Position numbers and translations under genes: made by a program. The notes under the pieces were generated by a model. The model saw nothing but the letters and a program-made list of their open reading frames with translations. It did not search any database and was not told the origin of the DNA. Below are positions 1 through 7,277 of a stretch of 13,771 bases of DNA, piece by piece (position 1 is the stretch's first letter; each line of letters starts with the position of its first letter). Origin of the DNA: JADJPL01 sp041183125 (lineage in GTDB: Bacteria; Bacteroidota; Bacteroidia; Chitinophagales; Saprospiraceae); NCBI GenBank assembly GCA_041183125.1, contig JBEGMH010000264.1:1-13771 (forward strand), read 5' to 3'.

Positions 1-990
1 TTTCAGGTGGGCAAGCCCTACATGCTCCTGTCCAAGGATTTGAAAAAAGGGCTGGACCATTTGATCTACGAGCCCTCCCTCTACGAATACTACGTCTTCC
101 ACCTACGCGATTCCCAGTATATCGAGCATGTAAAAAGGCCGGTCGTCACCCAGTCCCATGTGGTACAAGGCGAGATACAGTCCACGCTCTGGGAGGCGAT
201 GTCGTCCAACGGGGCCAGTCCTTCGCTCATCGCCAAGTTGGAAGACGCCCTGCAGTGGTCCATTGACTTCCACCATTTGCAGCAGGGGGATCAGTTCCGG
301 GCGCTCTACGACCAACACTTTGTCGAAGGGCAAAAAGTAGATCCCGGGCGGGTACACGCTGCTGAATACAAAACCGGCGATAAAACGCACTACGCAGTCT
401 ACTACGACCACGGCGACAAGTCCGGCTACTACGACCTGGAGGGCCGGCCGATGAATAAAGGCTTCCTCAAAGCCCCTCTCAAGTTTTCCCGGATTTCCTC
501 TCATTTCAACATGAGCCGCATGCACCCTATCCTGAAGCGGGTGCGCCCGCATTTCGGCACGGATTACGCAGCGCCCTACGGCACGCCCATCTTAGCGGTG
601 GGCGACGGCGAAGTGATCGAAGCGGGCTACAAAGGCGGAAACGGCAACTACGTCAAGATACGGCACAACAAGAAATTCACGACCCAATACCTGCACATGC
701 AGGGCTTCGCCCGCGGCGTCCGCCGGGGGGTTCGGGTACAGCAAGGACAGGTCATCGGGTATGTGGGCTCTACGGGCCTGGCTACGGGGCCGCACGTCTG
801 TTTCCGCTTCTGGATGAACGACAAGCAAGTCAACCATTTAAGGCTGAGCTTCCCGCCGCCTGCCCCGCTGCCCAAGGCGGAGTTGCCCGCGTTCTATGCG
901 CACCGGGATTCGGTGTTGGCCCAACTCAAGCATACTGCGGTGGCCGCTGCACCGCCGTCGTCGGCTAACAAAAGTACGACTAGCCCCTGA
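1..990 (+). CDS. M23 family metallopeptidase (MepM-like), 5' end missing
   Basis: Predicted peptidoglycan endopeptidase that cuts peptide cross-links in the periplasm. The frame is open from the first base, so the true start lies outside the window and the GTG at 7 is only the first in-frame possible start. Numbered from that GTG, residues 60-160 match the linker domain of MepM/YebA-type proteins (WSIDF, GDQF, YYDLEGRPMNKGFLKAPL). Residues 165-280 are the LytM/M23 core: HFGTD with H182 and D186 as zinc ligands, H230 in the YLHMQG segment, and GPHVCF with H263 as the second catalytic histidine. The usual GPHLH motif reads GPHVC, so C265 occupies the position of the third zinc ligand. The C-terminal 45 residues are a Pro/Ala-rich tail. 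Family members are commonly around 400-450 residues, so roughly 100 N-terminal residues, including any signal peptide, are probably missing. It converges on yqgE. Confidence 0.9.
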   Translation, partial: FQVGKPYMLLSKDLKKGLDHLIYEPSLYEYYVFHLRDSQYIEHVKRPVVTQSHVVQGEIQSTLWEAMSSNGASPSLIAKLEDALQWSIDFHHLQQGDQFRALYDQHFVEGQKVDPGRVHAAEYKTGDKTHYAVYYDHGDKSGYYDLEGRPMNKGFLKAPLKFSRISSHFNMSRMHPILKRVRPHFGTDYAAPYGTPILAVGDGEVIEAGYKGGNGNYVKIRHNKKFTTQYLHMQGFARGVRRGVRVQQGQVIGYVGSTGLATGPHVCFRFWMNDKQVNHLRLSFPPPAPLPKAELPAFYAHRDSVLAQLKHTAVAAAPPSSANKSTTSP

Positions 991-995
991 CCTTC

Positions 996-1559
996 TCAGT
1001 TCCAACTGATTTGCTCGGGGATATTGGCGATGACTTCAAAGGTGTTGCCTTTATGGTGCATGGCTTGCTGCCACAAGCGTTCGGGTGCTGTTTTGAAGAG
1101 GTAGTTCGCGTCCATCTCGGCATGGATCCAGGAGCCCTGGGAATATTCTTCTTCGAGTTGGCCCTCTCCCCAGCCGGCATACCCCAGGAAGAACCGGATG
1201 CTACCGGGGTGGACCAACTCCTGGGAGACCAGAAATTTCAACTGCTGGAAATCCCCTCCCCAATAGACTCCTTCGGCTACTTTTACGCTGTCGCTCAGCA
1301 GGTCGCGGATGGTGTGGAGGTAGTGCAGGGTATCCGTTTGCACGGGCCCTCCCCACATTACCCCTGCCGAAAACGCAGGGAAGTCTTCTACCAGTTCGTC
1401 AATTTGCACGGCTAATGGGCGGTTCATGACGAAACCGACGCTCCCCCCTTTTTCATGCTCGCACAACAAGACCGCTGTGCGCTTGAAGTTTGGGTCCAGC
1501 ATATAAGGCTCAGCCAAGAGGATACCCCCTGCCGAAATAGTGTGGTTCTTCATACGCAT
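996..1559 (-). CDS. yqgE: YqgE/AlgH family protein
   Basis: Small cytosolic protein of the UPF0301 (YqgE/AlgH) family, whose biochemical role is not established. AlgH was named as an alginate regulator in Pseudomonas. The 187 residues match the usual family length. The signature LLAEPYMLDPNF is at 15-25, LLCEHEKGGSVGFVMNRPL at 31-49, the GGPV motif at 70-73, and the late FLGYAGWGEGQLEEE at 124-138. The start at 1559 (MRMKNHT) is the most upstream; the methionine two codons later is equally possible. It lies 30 bases after the fabD stop on the same strand, so the two are probably co-transcribed with no separate promoter. Its stop is 5 bases from the stop of the convergent M23 gene, with no room for a terminator between them. 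Confidence 0.93.
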   Translation of the reverse strand: MRMKNHTISAGGILLAEPYMLDPNFKRTAVLLCEHEKGGSVGFVMNRPLAVQIDELVEDFPAFSAGVMWGGPVQTDTLHYLHTIRDLLSDSVKVAEGVYWGGDFQQLKFLVSQELVHPGSIRFFLGYAGWGEGQLEEEYSQGSWIHAEMDANYLFKTAPERLWQQAMHHKGNTFEVIANIPEQISWN

Positions 1560-1589
1560 TGATATAGGTGTCCCTGACCGATAGCGGGC

Positions 1590-2477
1590 TTAGGCATCCA
1601 TTGTGCTCGTAGGGAAGCGGCGGTCTATTTTTTTGAACAAGCCCTGCAGTACTTTTCCCGTACCACCGACCTCTATGATTTCCGTGACGCCATCTTCTAT
1701 CATGTTGCGCATCGTCTGCGTCCATCGAACAGGGGCGGTCAACTGCGCGATGAGGTTGGCTTTGATGGCCTCCGGGTCGGTCTCCGGGCGGGCGTGCACG
1801 TTTTGGTAAATCGGGCAGGAAGGGCGGTTCAGCGCGGTCTGGGCAATCGCCTCGGCCAATTCGTCCTGTGCCGGCTGCATAAACGGCGAGTGAAAAGCGC
1901 CTCCTACGGCGAGGACAACCGCCTTTAATGCCCCGGCTTCTTCAGCGCGTTGCACGGCCAGGGCAACCCCTTTGACAGAGCCCGATACGACGAGCTGCCC
2001 GGGGCAGTTGTAATTGGCCGGGGTCACGACTTCGTCGGTGATGTCGCGGCATATTTTTTCTACTACTTCATCTTCTAATCCCAAGATAGCGGCCATGGTA
2101 CTCGGCGCCCGTTCGCATGCTTTTTGCATGGCGGAGGCCCGTTTCGATACCAGCAGCAAGCCGTCCTCAAACGACATCGCCCGGGCGGCCACTAAAGCGG
2201 AGAACTCTCCGAGCGAATGGCCGGCCACCGCTTCCGGCTGGAAGGCCTCGCCCGCCATCATCGCCTTGATGACGGAATGGAGGAACAAAGCCGGCTGCGT
2301 TACTTTAGTCTGCTTCAGCTCTTCTGCGGTACCCTCAAACATGATATCCGTGATTCGAAAGCCCAGCAGCTCGTTGGCACGCTCGAAATAGGTCCTGGCT
2401 ACTTCCGATTGCTCGTACATGTCTTTGCCCATTCCTTCGAATTGAGCACCCTGGCCGGGAAATACATACCCTTTCAT
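1590..2477 (-). CDS. fabD: Malonyl-CoA:ACP transacylase
   Basis: Transfers malonyl from malonyl-CoA to acyl carrier protein, supplying the elongation substrate for type II fatty-acid synthesis in the cytosol. The 295-residue protein has the complete family layout: FPGQGAQ at 6-12, the nucleophile elbow GHSLGE with S88, the substrate-binding R113 in SKRASAMQ, the PANYNCPGQLVVSG segment at 153-166, and catalytic H196 in AFHSPFM. These correspond to S92, R117 and H201 of the E. coli enzyme. The C-terminal IEVGGTGKVLQGL is also typical. The start at 2477 gives the canonical MKGYVFPGQG opening. A perfect TAnnTTTG promoter box lies about 21 bases upstream. It is the first gene of a probable fabD-yqgE unit, divergent from the histidine kinase gene. 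Elsewhere fabD often sits with fabH, fabG or acpP, but none of these is visible here. Confidence 0.97.
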   Translation of the reverse strand: MKGYVFPGQGAQFEGMGKDMYEQSEVARTYFERANELLGFRITDIMFEGTAEELKQTKVTQPALFLHSVIKAMMAGEAFQPEAVAGHSLGEFSALVAARAMSFEDGLLLVSKRASAMQKACERAPSTMAAILGLEDEVVEKICRDITDEVVTPANYNCPGQLVVSGSVKGVALAVQRAEEAGALKAVVLAVGGAFHSPFMQPAQDELAEAIAQTALNRPSCPIYQNVHARPETDPEAIKANLIAQLTAPVRWTQTMRNMIEDGVTEIIEVGGTGKVLQGLFKKIDRRFPTSTMDA

Positions 2478-2498
2478 GTGATCTTGTTTTTTCTACGG

Positions 2499-2506
2499 CA
2501 AAAATA
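2499..2506 (-). promoter_or_regulatory. Promoter -7 box for fabD
   Basis: On the minus strand this reads TATTTTTG, an exact match to the Bacteroidota -7 consensus TAnnTTTG. Its 3' end is 21 bases from the fabD ATG, which predicts a short leader of about 15 bases. I see no convincing -33 TTG at the expected distance, so only the -7 element is supported. Confidence 0.5.
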
Positions 2507-2599
2507 CGCATATTCCAGGGATTCCGCTTTCTGCCGCGAGTAAGTTTTCGTCGGCAATAATGGTTCATCCACTGCCTGAGAGCCTGCTTTTTTCCGAAA

Positions 2600-2632
2600 T
2601 TGCCCCCCGACCCCTGATTCTTTTGTACCTTG
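2600..2632 (+). promoter_or_regulatory. Promoter for the LytS-like kinase operon
   Basis: A TTG at 2600-2602 is followed 23 bases later by TACCTTG at 2626-2632. This resembles the Bacteroidota TTG / TAnnTTTG promoter with one imperfect -7 position. Transcription would begin near 2638, just before the ATG at 2653. This placement is an argument for the downstream start of the kinase over the ATG at 2560. Confidence 0.45.
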
Positions 2633-2652
2633 AGGGCAATAACGGTGTGTTT

Positions 2653-3714
2653 ATGGTGCAGTACAACCGCAAGCAGGCATCCCCTTTCCTGGAATTTGCT
2701 TTGTCAACGTCCGGGGCCCTGCATATACTGTTTTGGCTGATGGTGCTCATCATCCTCACCATCCTGGAAGGTACGCGCTATGGTTTTCTGTTTACGCTCA
2801 GCAACGAGGTCATCAACACCCTGTTCTACTGCATCATCGTCTATGTGAACCTGTTTTACCTGTTCCCCCATTATTTCAACAAAAAACAGTTCCTGTCGTA
2901 CGCTGCCCTGCTCATCCTGGCCTCTTTAATCCTAACCCCCTTAAAAATGCTTGTCTTTTATTTCAAGTTTGAAGGTAAGCCGGAAGCGCAGCAACTGCTG
3001 TTAGCCAACCAGTTTGGCTATTTTTTGACCTTGTTCATCGTCTCCTGCTTGTCCACTACGGGAAAAATCGTCACCGACTGGATTACCCATATTCGGGATC
3101 GGCAGGACCTCGAGACCCAGAATATGCAGTCTGAACTCCGGTTTCTCAAATCGCAGATAAACCCCCATTTTTTGTTCAACACCCTCAACAGCCTGTATGC
3201 GCTGACCCTCAAGAAGTCTGACTTAGCCCCGGAGATCGTGCTGAAACTCTCCGAGATGATGCGCTACATGCTGTACGAGTGCAACGAAAAACGGGTGCTG
3301 CTCTCCAAGGAAATCAACTACTTACAACACTACATAGACCTGGAACGCATCCGGCAGGGCAAACAGGCGCAGATCACCTTCGAAGTATCGGGGGATGTTC
3401 AGGACCTCAGCATCGCGCCGCTCCTGTTTATCCCTTTTTTAGAAAACAGTTTCAAACACGGTATCCAAAGCACGCTTTCCCAGGGTGGATATGTGCGCAT
3501 TGCTATGCGCATCAAAGGCAAACAGCTCCACTTCCACGTCGAAAACAGCAAGCCCGGCACATTGCCGGCCCGCGACCCCAACCGCCCCAGCGGGGGGATT
3601 GGGCTGGTCAACGTCCACCGACGCCTAAACCTGCTCTACCCAAACCGCTACGACCTCAAAATTGACGACACCCCACACAGCTATGCCGTAGAACTCATTC
3701 TTGAACTGGACTAA
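2653..3714 (+). CDS. LytS/YehU-type sensor histidine kinase
   Basis: Inner-membrane sensor kinase of the HisKA_internal (PF06580) class, predicted to phosphorylate the LytTR regulator encoded 21 bases downstream. Numbered from the ATG at 2653 (353 residues), hydrophobic segments lie near 22-38, 52-72, 80-103 and 120-137. They form a compact four-helix sensor with no sizeable periplasmic domain. A short coiled linker (about 145-165) leads to the phosphoacceptor motif QINPHFLFNTLNSL with H172. The HATPase_c domain follows, with the N box IPFLENSFKHG (N265) and the G box SGGIGLVNVHRRL (314-326). An in-frame ATG at 2560 would add 31 residues, but that extension has no recognisable domain and runs across the likely promoter, so I prefer 2653. 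The signal sensed cannot be told from sequence. Confidence 0.92.
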   Translation: MVQYNRKQASPFLEFALSTSGALHILFWLMVLIILTILEGTRYGFLFTLSNEVINTLFYCIIVYVNLFYLFPHYFNKKQFLSYAALLILASLILTPLKMLVFYFKFEGKPEAQQLLLANQFGYFLTLFIVSCLSTTGKIVTDWITHIRDRQDLETQNMQSELRFLKSQINPHFLFNTLNSLYALTLKKSDLAPEIVLKLSEMMRYMLYECNEKRVLLSKEINYLQHYIDLERIRQGKQAQITFEVSGDVQDLSIAPLLFIPFLENSFKHGIQSTLSQGGYVRIAMRIKGKQLHFHVENSKPGTLPARDPNRPSGGIGLVNVHRRLNLLYPNRYDLKIDDTPHSYAVELILELD

Positions 3715-3735
3715 ATATTCATTAAATTCCCTTTT

Positions 3736-4479
3736 ATGATCAACGTAATCATCGTAGATGACGAACCGCTCGCCCAGGATGTCCTGGAAACGTATATAGA
3801 AAAAATACCCGAGTTGCACTTGTCCGGAAAGTGTAGCAATGCACTGGAAGCCAATGAGTTGTTAAAAAAAGAAAGCATTGACCTCATGTTCCTGGACATA
3901 CAGATGCCGCAGCTTACCGGGATTGACTTCCTCAAAACGTTGAGCAAGCCCCCTCTGGTGGTCTTTACCACCGCCTACCCGAATTACGCCGTCGAAGGCT
4001 TTGAGCTCAACGCCCTCGACTACCTCCTCAAACCGATTTCCCTGGAACGCTTCATGAAATCGGTCAACAAAGCTGCCGAACAATTGGAACGACAGCGCAA
4101 AAGCCGACCCGCCCCGTCGGGCAGTGCAGAGGAAGGAACCCAGGAGGCCATTGATTTCCTCTTCGTCAAAGCGGATAAGAAACTCGTAAAAGTCAACTTT
4201 CACGAAATCATCTATATCGAAGGGCTGAAAGACTATGTCATTATCCGCATGGACAGCCAGCGCGTGATCACCCTGCAAACGATGAAGAGCCTGGAAGACA
4301 AACTACCTGCGCAGAAGTTTATGCGCATCCACCGCTCTTATATTGTCAACGTGGATAAAATAAACGCCATCATCGGCAACATGGTGGAAATATTGGAGAA
4401 AGGACAGCCCAAACACCTTCCCATCGGCAAGAACTACCGCGACGAACTGCTCGATATTGTCAATAAAAACAGGTTGTAG
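3736..4479 (+). CDS. LytTR-type response regulator
   Basis: Two-component response regulator that binds DNA through a LytTR domain. The receiver domain (1-115) has the acidic pair D8/D9, phosphoacceptor D54 in FLDIQMP, T78 in VFTTAY and K99 in YLLKP, so all key residues are intact. A charged, Pro/Ser-rich linker spans about 116-138. The LytTR domain (139-247) shows FVKADKKLVKV, the IIYIEGLKDYVII strand typical of the family, and FMRIHRSYIVNVDKI at 195-209. It forms an operon with the upstream kinase, which is its likely partner, and ends about 20 bases before a strong hairpin terminator. Targets are unknown. Neighbouring envelope genes are possible, but I found no clear LytTR-type direct repeat in front of the kinase or the large secreted protein. 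Confidence 0.96.
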   Translation: MINVIIVDDEPLAQDVLETYIEKIPELHLSGKCSNALEANELLKKESIDLMFLDIQMPQLTGIDFLKTLSKPPLVVFTTAYPNYAVEGFELNALDYLLKPISLERFMKSVNKAAEQLERQRKSRPAPSGSAEEGTQEAIDFLFVKADKKLVKVNFHEIIYIEGLKDYVIIRMDSQRVITLQTMKSLEDKLPAQKFMRIHRSYIVNVDKINAIIGNMVEILEKGQPKHLPIGKNYRDELLDIVNKNRL

Positions 4480-4502
4480 CAAAAAGTACGATTCCTTTAA
4501 AT

Positions 4503-4547
4503 GCATAAAAAGGCCGGTTTTGCTTCGCAAAACCGGCCTTTTTATGC
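4503..4547. terminator. Bidirectional Rho-independent terminator, perfect 21-bp stem
   Basis: Perfect inverted repeat: 4503-4523 pairs with 4527-4547 around a TTC loop. The stem has a GC-rich core (GGCCGG with CCGGCC) flanked by A5 on one side and T5 on the other, so it works as a terminator with a U-tract on both strands. It sits between the convergent LytTR regulator (stop 4479) and the large secreted protein (stop 4581). Confidence 0.93.
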
Positions 4548-4580
4548 GTGTAAGAGAGAGGATATACTGGCCAGGAGCGG

Positions 4581-7100
4581 TCAATGCTGCACCTCAAATT
4601 TGCGGGAGATCATCTGCCCATCTGCCTGGATGCGTACGAAGTACATGCCCGGCATCCAGTCCCTGACCGGTACGGCATACTGCTGCACGGCGATTTCACC
4701 GGAATCGAAGAGCATCTGCCCGGCGAGGTTGAACACCTGGATTTTTTCCATGGGGCGCTGTCCCGGGAGGTAGAGCTGAACATAATCCGTACCCGGGTTG
4801 GGGAACAGCAGGAGCAACTTTTCCAACGGCTTGGGACCTTGTTCTGTCGCGGCATCCTCGCGGGTACGCACATTCAGGTGGAAAGGAGCTACCCGGATAG
4901 CGTAGGACTGACCAGCGCCGTTTACGGCGGTTGCCCAACCCCCTTCGATGGGGATTTGTATATTGCCGTCGGAGTCTGGCGGGGCTACCCCGATGATATC
5001 CACGGTCACGACCACTTTGCTACGGCCTATCTTTCCGTATCCTACGGCCGGGTCGCCGTTGGTGCGGCTGAACCCGGCTTCCAACTTGCCTTCCCCGTTG
5101 TTGCGGTGCATCGTCATGACCGGCGCATTGTACGTCAGCCAGCTGTTGTCCGTAAACTCGATGTTAGAGGCCTGCGGGTCAAAAAACAGGGGGTTGAAGT
5201 TCAACTCAAACGAAAACCCGTGCAGATCAGTGACGGGATGCTCTTCATCGCCAATGAGCAGGTCCAGGGACACTTCCTGGCCCGGCTCCACAAAAATATC
5301 CCCTTCCAAGCGGATTTCGTGCTCGGAAACGGGGAGTTGCATCGGCACCAAATTGCGTGTACGACCGTAGAAACGGGCGATAGCCACGGTGTCGAGTGCG
5401 GTGATGAACCCGTCGCCGTCGCTATCCAGGTATTTGATTTCCGGCAGCTCGCCGAAGATTTCGTCTTTCCATCCCTTTCCAGATTGCGCGTACCATACTT
5501 CTTGGTTGGCATCGGGTCGCGGGGCACCCGTCTCGCCGAGGTACTGGCCGATGGAGAGCATGTCCTGCATATTGACCATTCCGTCGCGGTTAGCGTCGCC
5601 TACCCAGATACAATCGTCCACGCACATAGACTTGCCATCGCCGAAGGGAAGGATATCCATTTCGACCTTGACACTTTTCTGGTAGCGGCAGGGCTTGGAG
5701 CCCAGGCCCGCCAGGCAGTACGACACTTCGAACGCGTCGAACCCCGTACTGTTGGGGTTGGGTACGTACAACAGCACGTTGGCCCCCCGTATCCGGGCGG
5801 CGTTGATCAACGTATCTACTGTGCCCGGCAAATAGAGCAGGTTGCCCAGCCTGGCTTTTTGTGCGATATTGAACTTAAACCCGCTGATGGGTACATCGTA
5901 GCTGAGTACCAATGGCGTGTTTACCAACGTACTCATGCGGAACTTGGAGAACAGCGGCTCGAAGTTGCTGACCACGATGCGCACGGTGGCCTGCTCGGCC
6001 ACGCCCTTGCAATCCGGGGCTTGGCTGCGGTAGGTGAACTCATCCACCCCTACAAACCAGGAGGGCGCTTCATACGTCAGCAGGCCCGGGGCTCCATCTA
6101 CAGGGCGCAACTTACCGTACATCGGCTGGGTATAGCTCACACACCCCGTATTCAGTCCGTGCAAATCATTAGACAACACGTTGATTTCTATCTTCCTACC
6201 CGGCGTTACATAGCCTACATCATCGCGGGCAAACACATTTTTCACCACGTCCAATACCGTGATGCGAACGGGCAGGGCGCCCTCCCTGCTCAGGAACAAC
6301 ATCTCGTCGGAGCCTACAAAACCCGGCGGGGGCGTGTACAGCGGAATATCGCGCTTGAGGTTGAGGGTCCCATAGCGCGGATGGTCAAAGAGGGCATACA
6401 GACTGGGTACCAGCACATCTATAGCTGCATCGCGCACCGTGAACAGGTGGAGCGTATCGCCCCCCTTGCTCTGTACCCGCCCTACGACCACATTGGCCAT
6501 CGCTTGGTCACAAGTACCCAGGGAGTCGCAAACCGTATAGGAAATTTGAGAGAAGCCTGAGAAGCCCGCCTTCGGCTTGAACAGAATAGCCGACTGCCCT
6601 TCGTTGACGACAGCCTCTCCGTTGTTGACCATCCCGACCCGGGCAATCCCGAGCCCTCCAGAAGAACCGACATCGTTGCGCATGACCGCAAGGGGCACGC
6701 CCGGGGAATTGATGGGCACATAAAAGAGGTCAGGCTGTGCTTTGACCTCTGAAACCCGCACCCGGACCATCACCTCCCAAACTTCCTGACAGGTCGCATT
6801 GAGGCAGGTGAGCCGTTGGTAACTGAACGTATCCAACCCTACAAACCCAGGGTTGGGCTTATATATCAAGTGGTACATCTTCAACCCGCCCGGCGTGTTG
6901 CTGATGGCATTTACAAAAACCTTGCCGTTCCTTGGAGAAACCGTGACGCCCCCGTTCAGCGCCGTTTCGAAGTAGTAGTCGCCCTGCTTGTCCCTGAATG
7001 CATCCAGGGTATCTTTGAACACCGATTGCCCGGGCAGCCTAATGGGGCCGACTGCCATAGCAGCGATGATAAACAAAGCGGTTCGTAAGAATATATTCAT
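4581..7100 (-). CDS. T9SS-secreted multidomain protein with Ig-like repeats, dockerin and cohesin-like domains
   Basis: Large exported protein, probably displayed on or released from the cell surface through the type IX secretion system. The ATG at 7100 opens an 839-residue protein with a clear signal peptide (about 1-26). A GTG at 7151 would put 17 residues in front of it and overlap the promoter. Residues 30-485 carry Ig/cadherin-like repeats, each marked by a variant of FxGxDxFxY (near 86, 180, 261, 349 and 453) and often by a (V/M)xxND start (140-143, 308-312). Residues 493-580 hold a dockerin-like pair of EF-hand loops, GDANRDGMVNMQD and DSDGDGFITALD. Residues 595-745 resemble a cohesin/carbohydrate-binding beta sandwich. 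Residues 765-839 are a type A sorting domain (FPNPGTDYV, VFNLAGQ, PGMYFVRI, SRKFEVQH). All ten cysteines fall into five close pairs. I infer an adhesin or scaffold role; no catalytic domain is visible. Confidence 0.88.
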   Translation of the reverse strand: MNIFLRTALFIIAAMAVGPIRLPGQSVFKDTLDAFRDKQGDYYFETALNGGVTVSPRNGKVFVNAISNTPGGLKMYHLIYKPNPGFVGLDTFSYQRLTCLNATCQEVWEVMVRVRVSEVKAQPDLFYVPINSPGVPLAVMRNDVGSSGGLGIARVGMVNNGEAVVNEGQSAILFKPKAGFSGFSQISYTVCDSLGTCDQAMANVVVGRVQSKGGDTLHLFTVRDAAIDVLVPSLYALFDHPRYGTLNLKRDIPLYTPPPGFVGSDEMLFLSREGALPVRITVLDVVKNVFARDDVGYVTPGRKIEINVLSNDLHGLNTGCVSYTQPMYGKLRPVDGAPGLLTYEAPSWFVGVDEFTYRSQAPDCKGVAEQATVRIVVSNFEPLFSKFRMSTLVNTPLVLSYDVPISGFKFNIAQKARLGNLLYLPGTVDTLINAARIRGANVLLYVPNPNSTGFDAFEVSYCLAGLGSKPCRYQKSVKVEMDILPFGDGKSMCVDDCIWVGDANRDGMVNMQDMLSIGQYLGETGAPRPDANQEVWYAQSGKGWKDEIFGELPEIKYLDSDGDGFITALDTVAIARFYGRTRNLVPMQLPVSEHEIRLEGDIFVEPGQEVSLDLLIGDEEHPVTDLHGFSFELNFNPLFFDPQASNIEFTDNSWLTYNAPVMTMHRNNGEGKLEAGFSRTNGDPAVGYGKIGRSKVVVTVDIIGVAPPDSDGNIQIPIEGGWATAVNGAGQSYAIRVAPFHLNVRTREDAATEQGPKPLEKLLLLFPNPGTDYVQLYLPGQRPMEKIQVFNLAGQMLFDSGEIAVQQYAVPVRDWMPGMYFVRIQADGQMISRKFEVQH

Positions 7101-7150
7101 GGTCTTTTGGATTTGTCGCCCTGTTAGACTACAAGGCATACTTTGCGCCA

Positions 7151-7179
7151 CAAGATACGAATTGCTTTCGAAAATTCAA
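7151..7179 (-). promoter_or_regulatory. Promoter for the T9SS-secreted protein
   Basis: On the minus strand a TTG (7179-7177) is followed after 19 bases by TATCTTG (7157-7151), close to the Bacteroidota TTG / TAnnTTTG pattern. Transcription would begin near 7144 and give a leader of about 44 bases before the ATG at 7100. This supports that start over the GTG at 7151. I see no hairpin in the rest of the 7101-7277 gap. Confidence 0.5.
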
Positions 7180-7277
7180 TTTTTTTGCCCGCTGTTTTAT
7201 GGGTGGCAAAGTATTTTTCGTCCTTTTTTCACAACAGACAAAAGACTGATTCCAAAATGGTTATTAAATATCCAGCG

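Noticed and set aside
990..996. A terminator between the convergent M23 and yqgE genes.
   Set aside because: Only 5 bases separate the stops and I see no hairpin in the flanking coding sequence.
1011..1415. Plus-strand open frame opposite yqgE.
   Set aside because: Lies wholly within a well-matched YqgE family gene and shows no motif of its own.
2560..2652. Upstream start for the histidine kinase, adding 31 residues.
   Set aside because: The extension has no recognisable domain and spans a plausible promoter; the ATG at 2653 fits better. It cannot be excluded without N-terminal data.
4584..6560. A 658-codon open frame on the plus strand, opposite the large secreted protein.
   Set aside because: It is the exact antisense of a gene with signal peptide, dockerin loops and a T9SS tail. 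Its translation has no recognisable domain and is rich in His/Val/Gln, as expected from the complement of codon-biased coding sequence.
7101..7151. GTG start adding 17 residues to the secreted protein.
   Set aside because: It would precede a good signal peptide with a polar stretch and overlap the -7 box.
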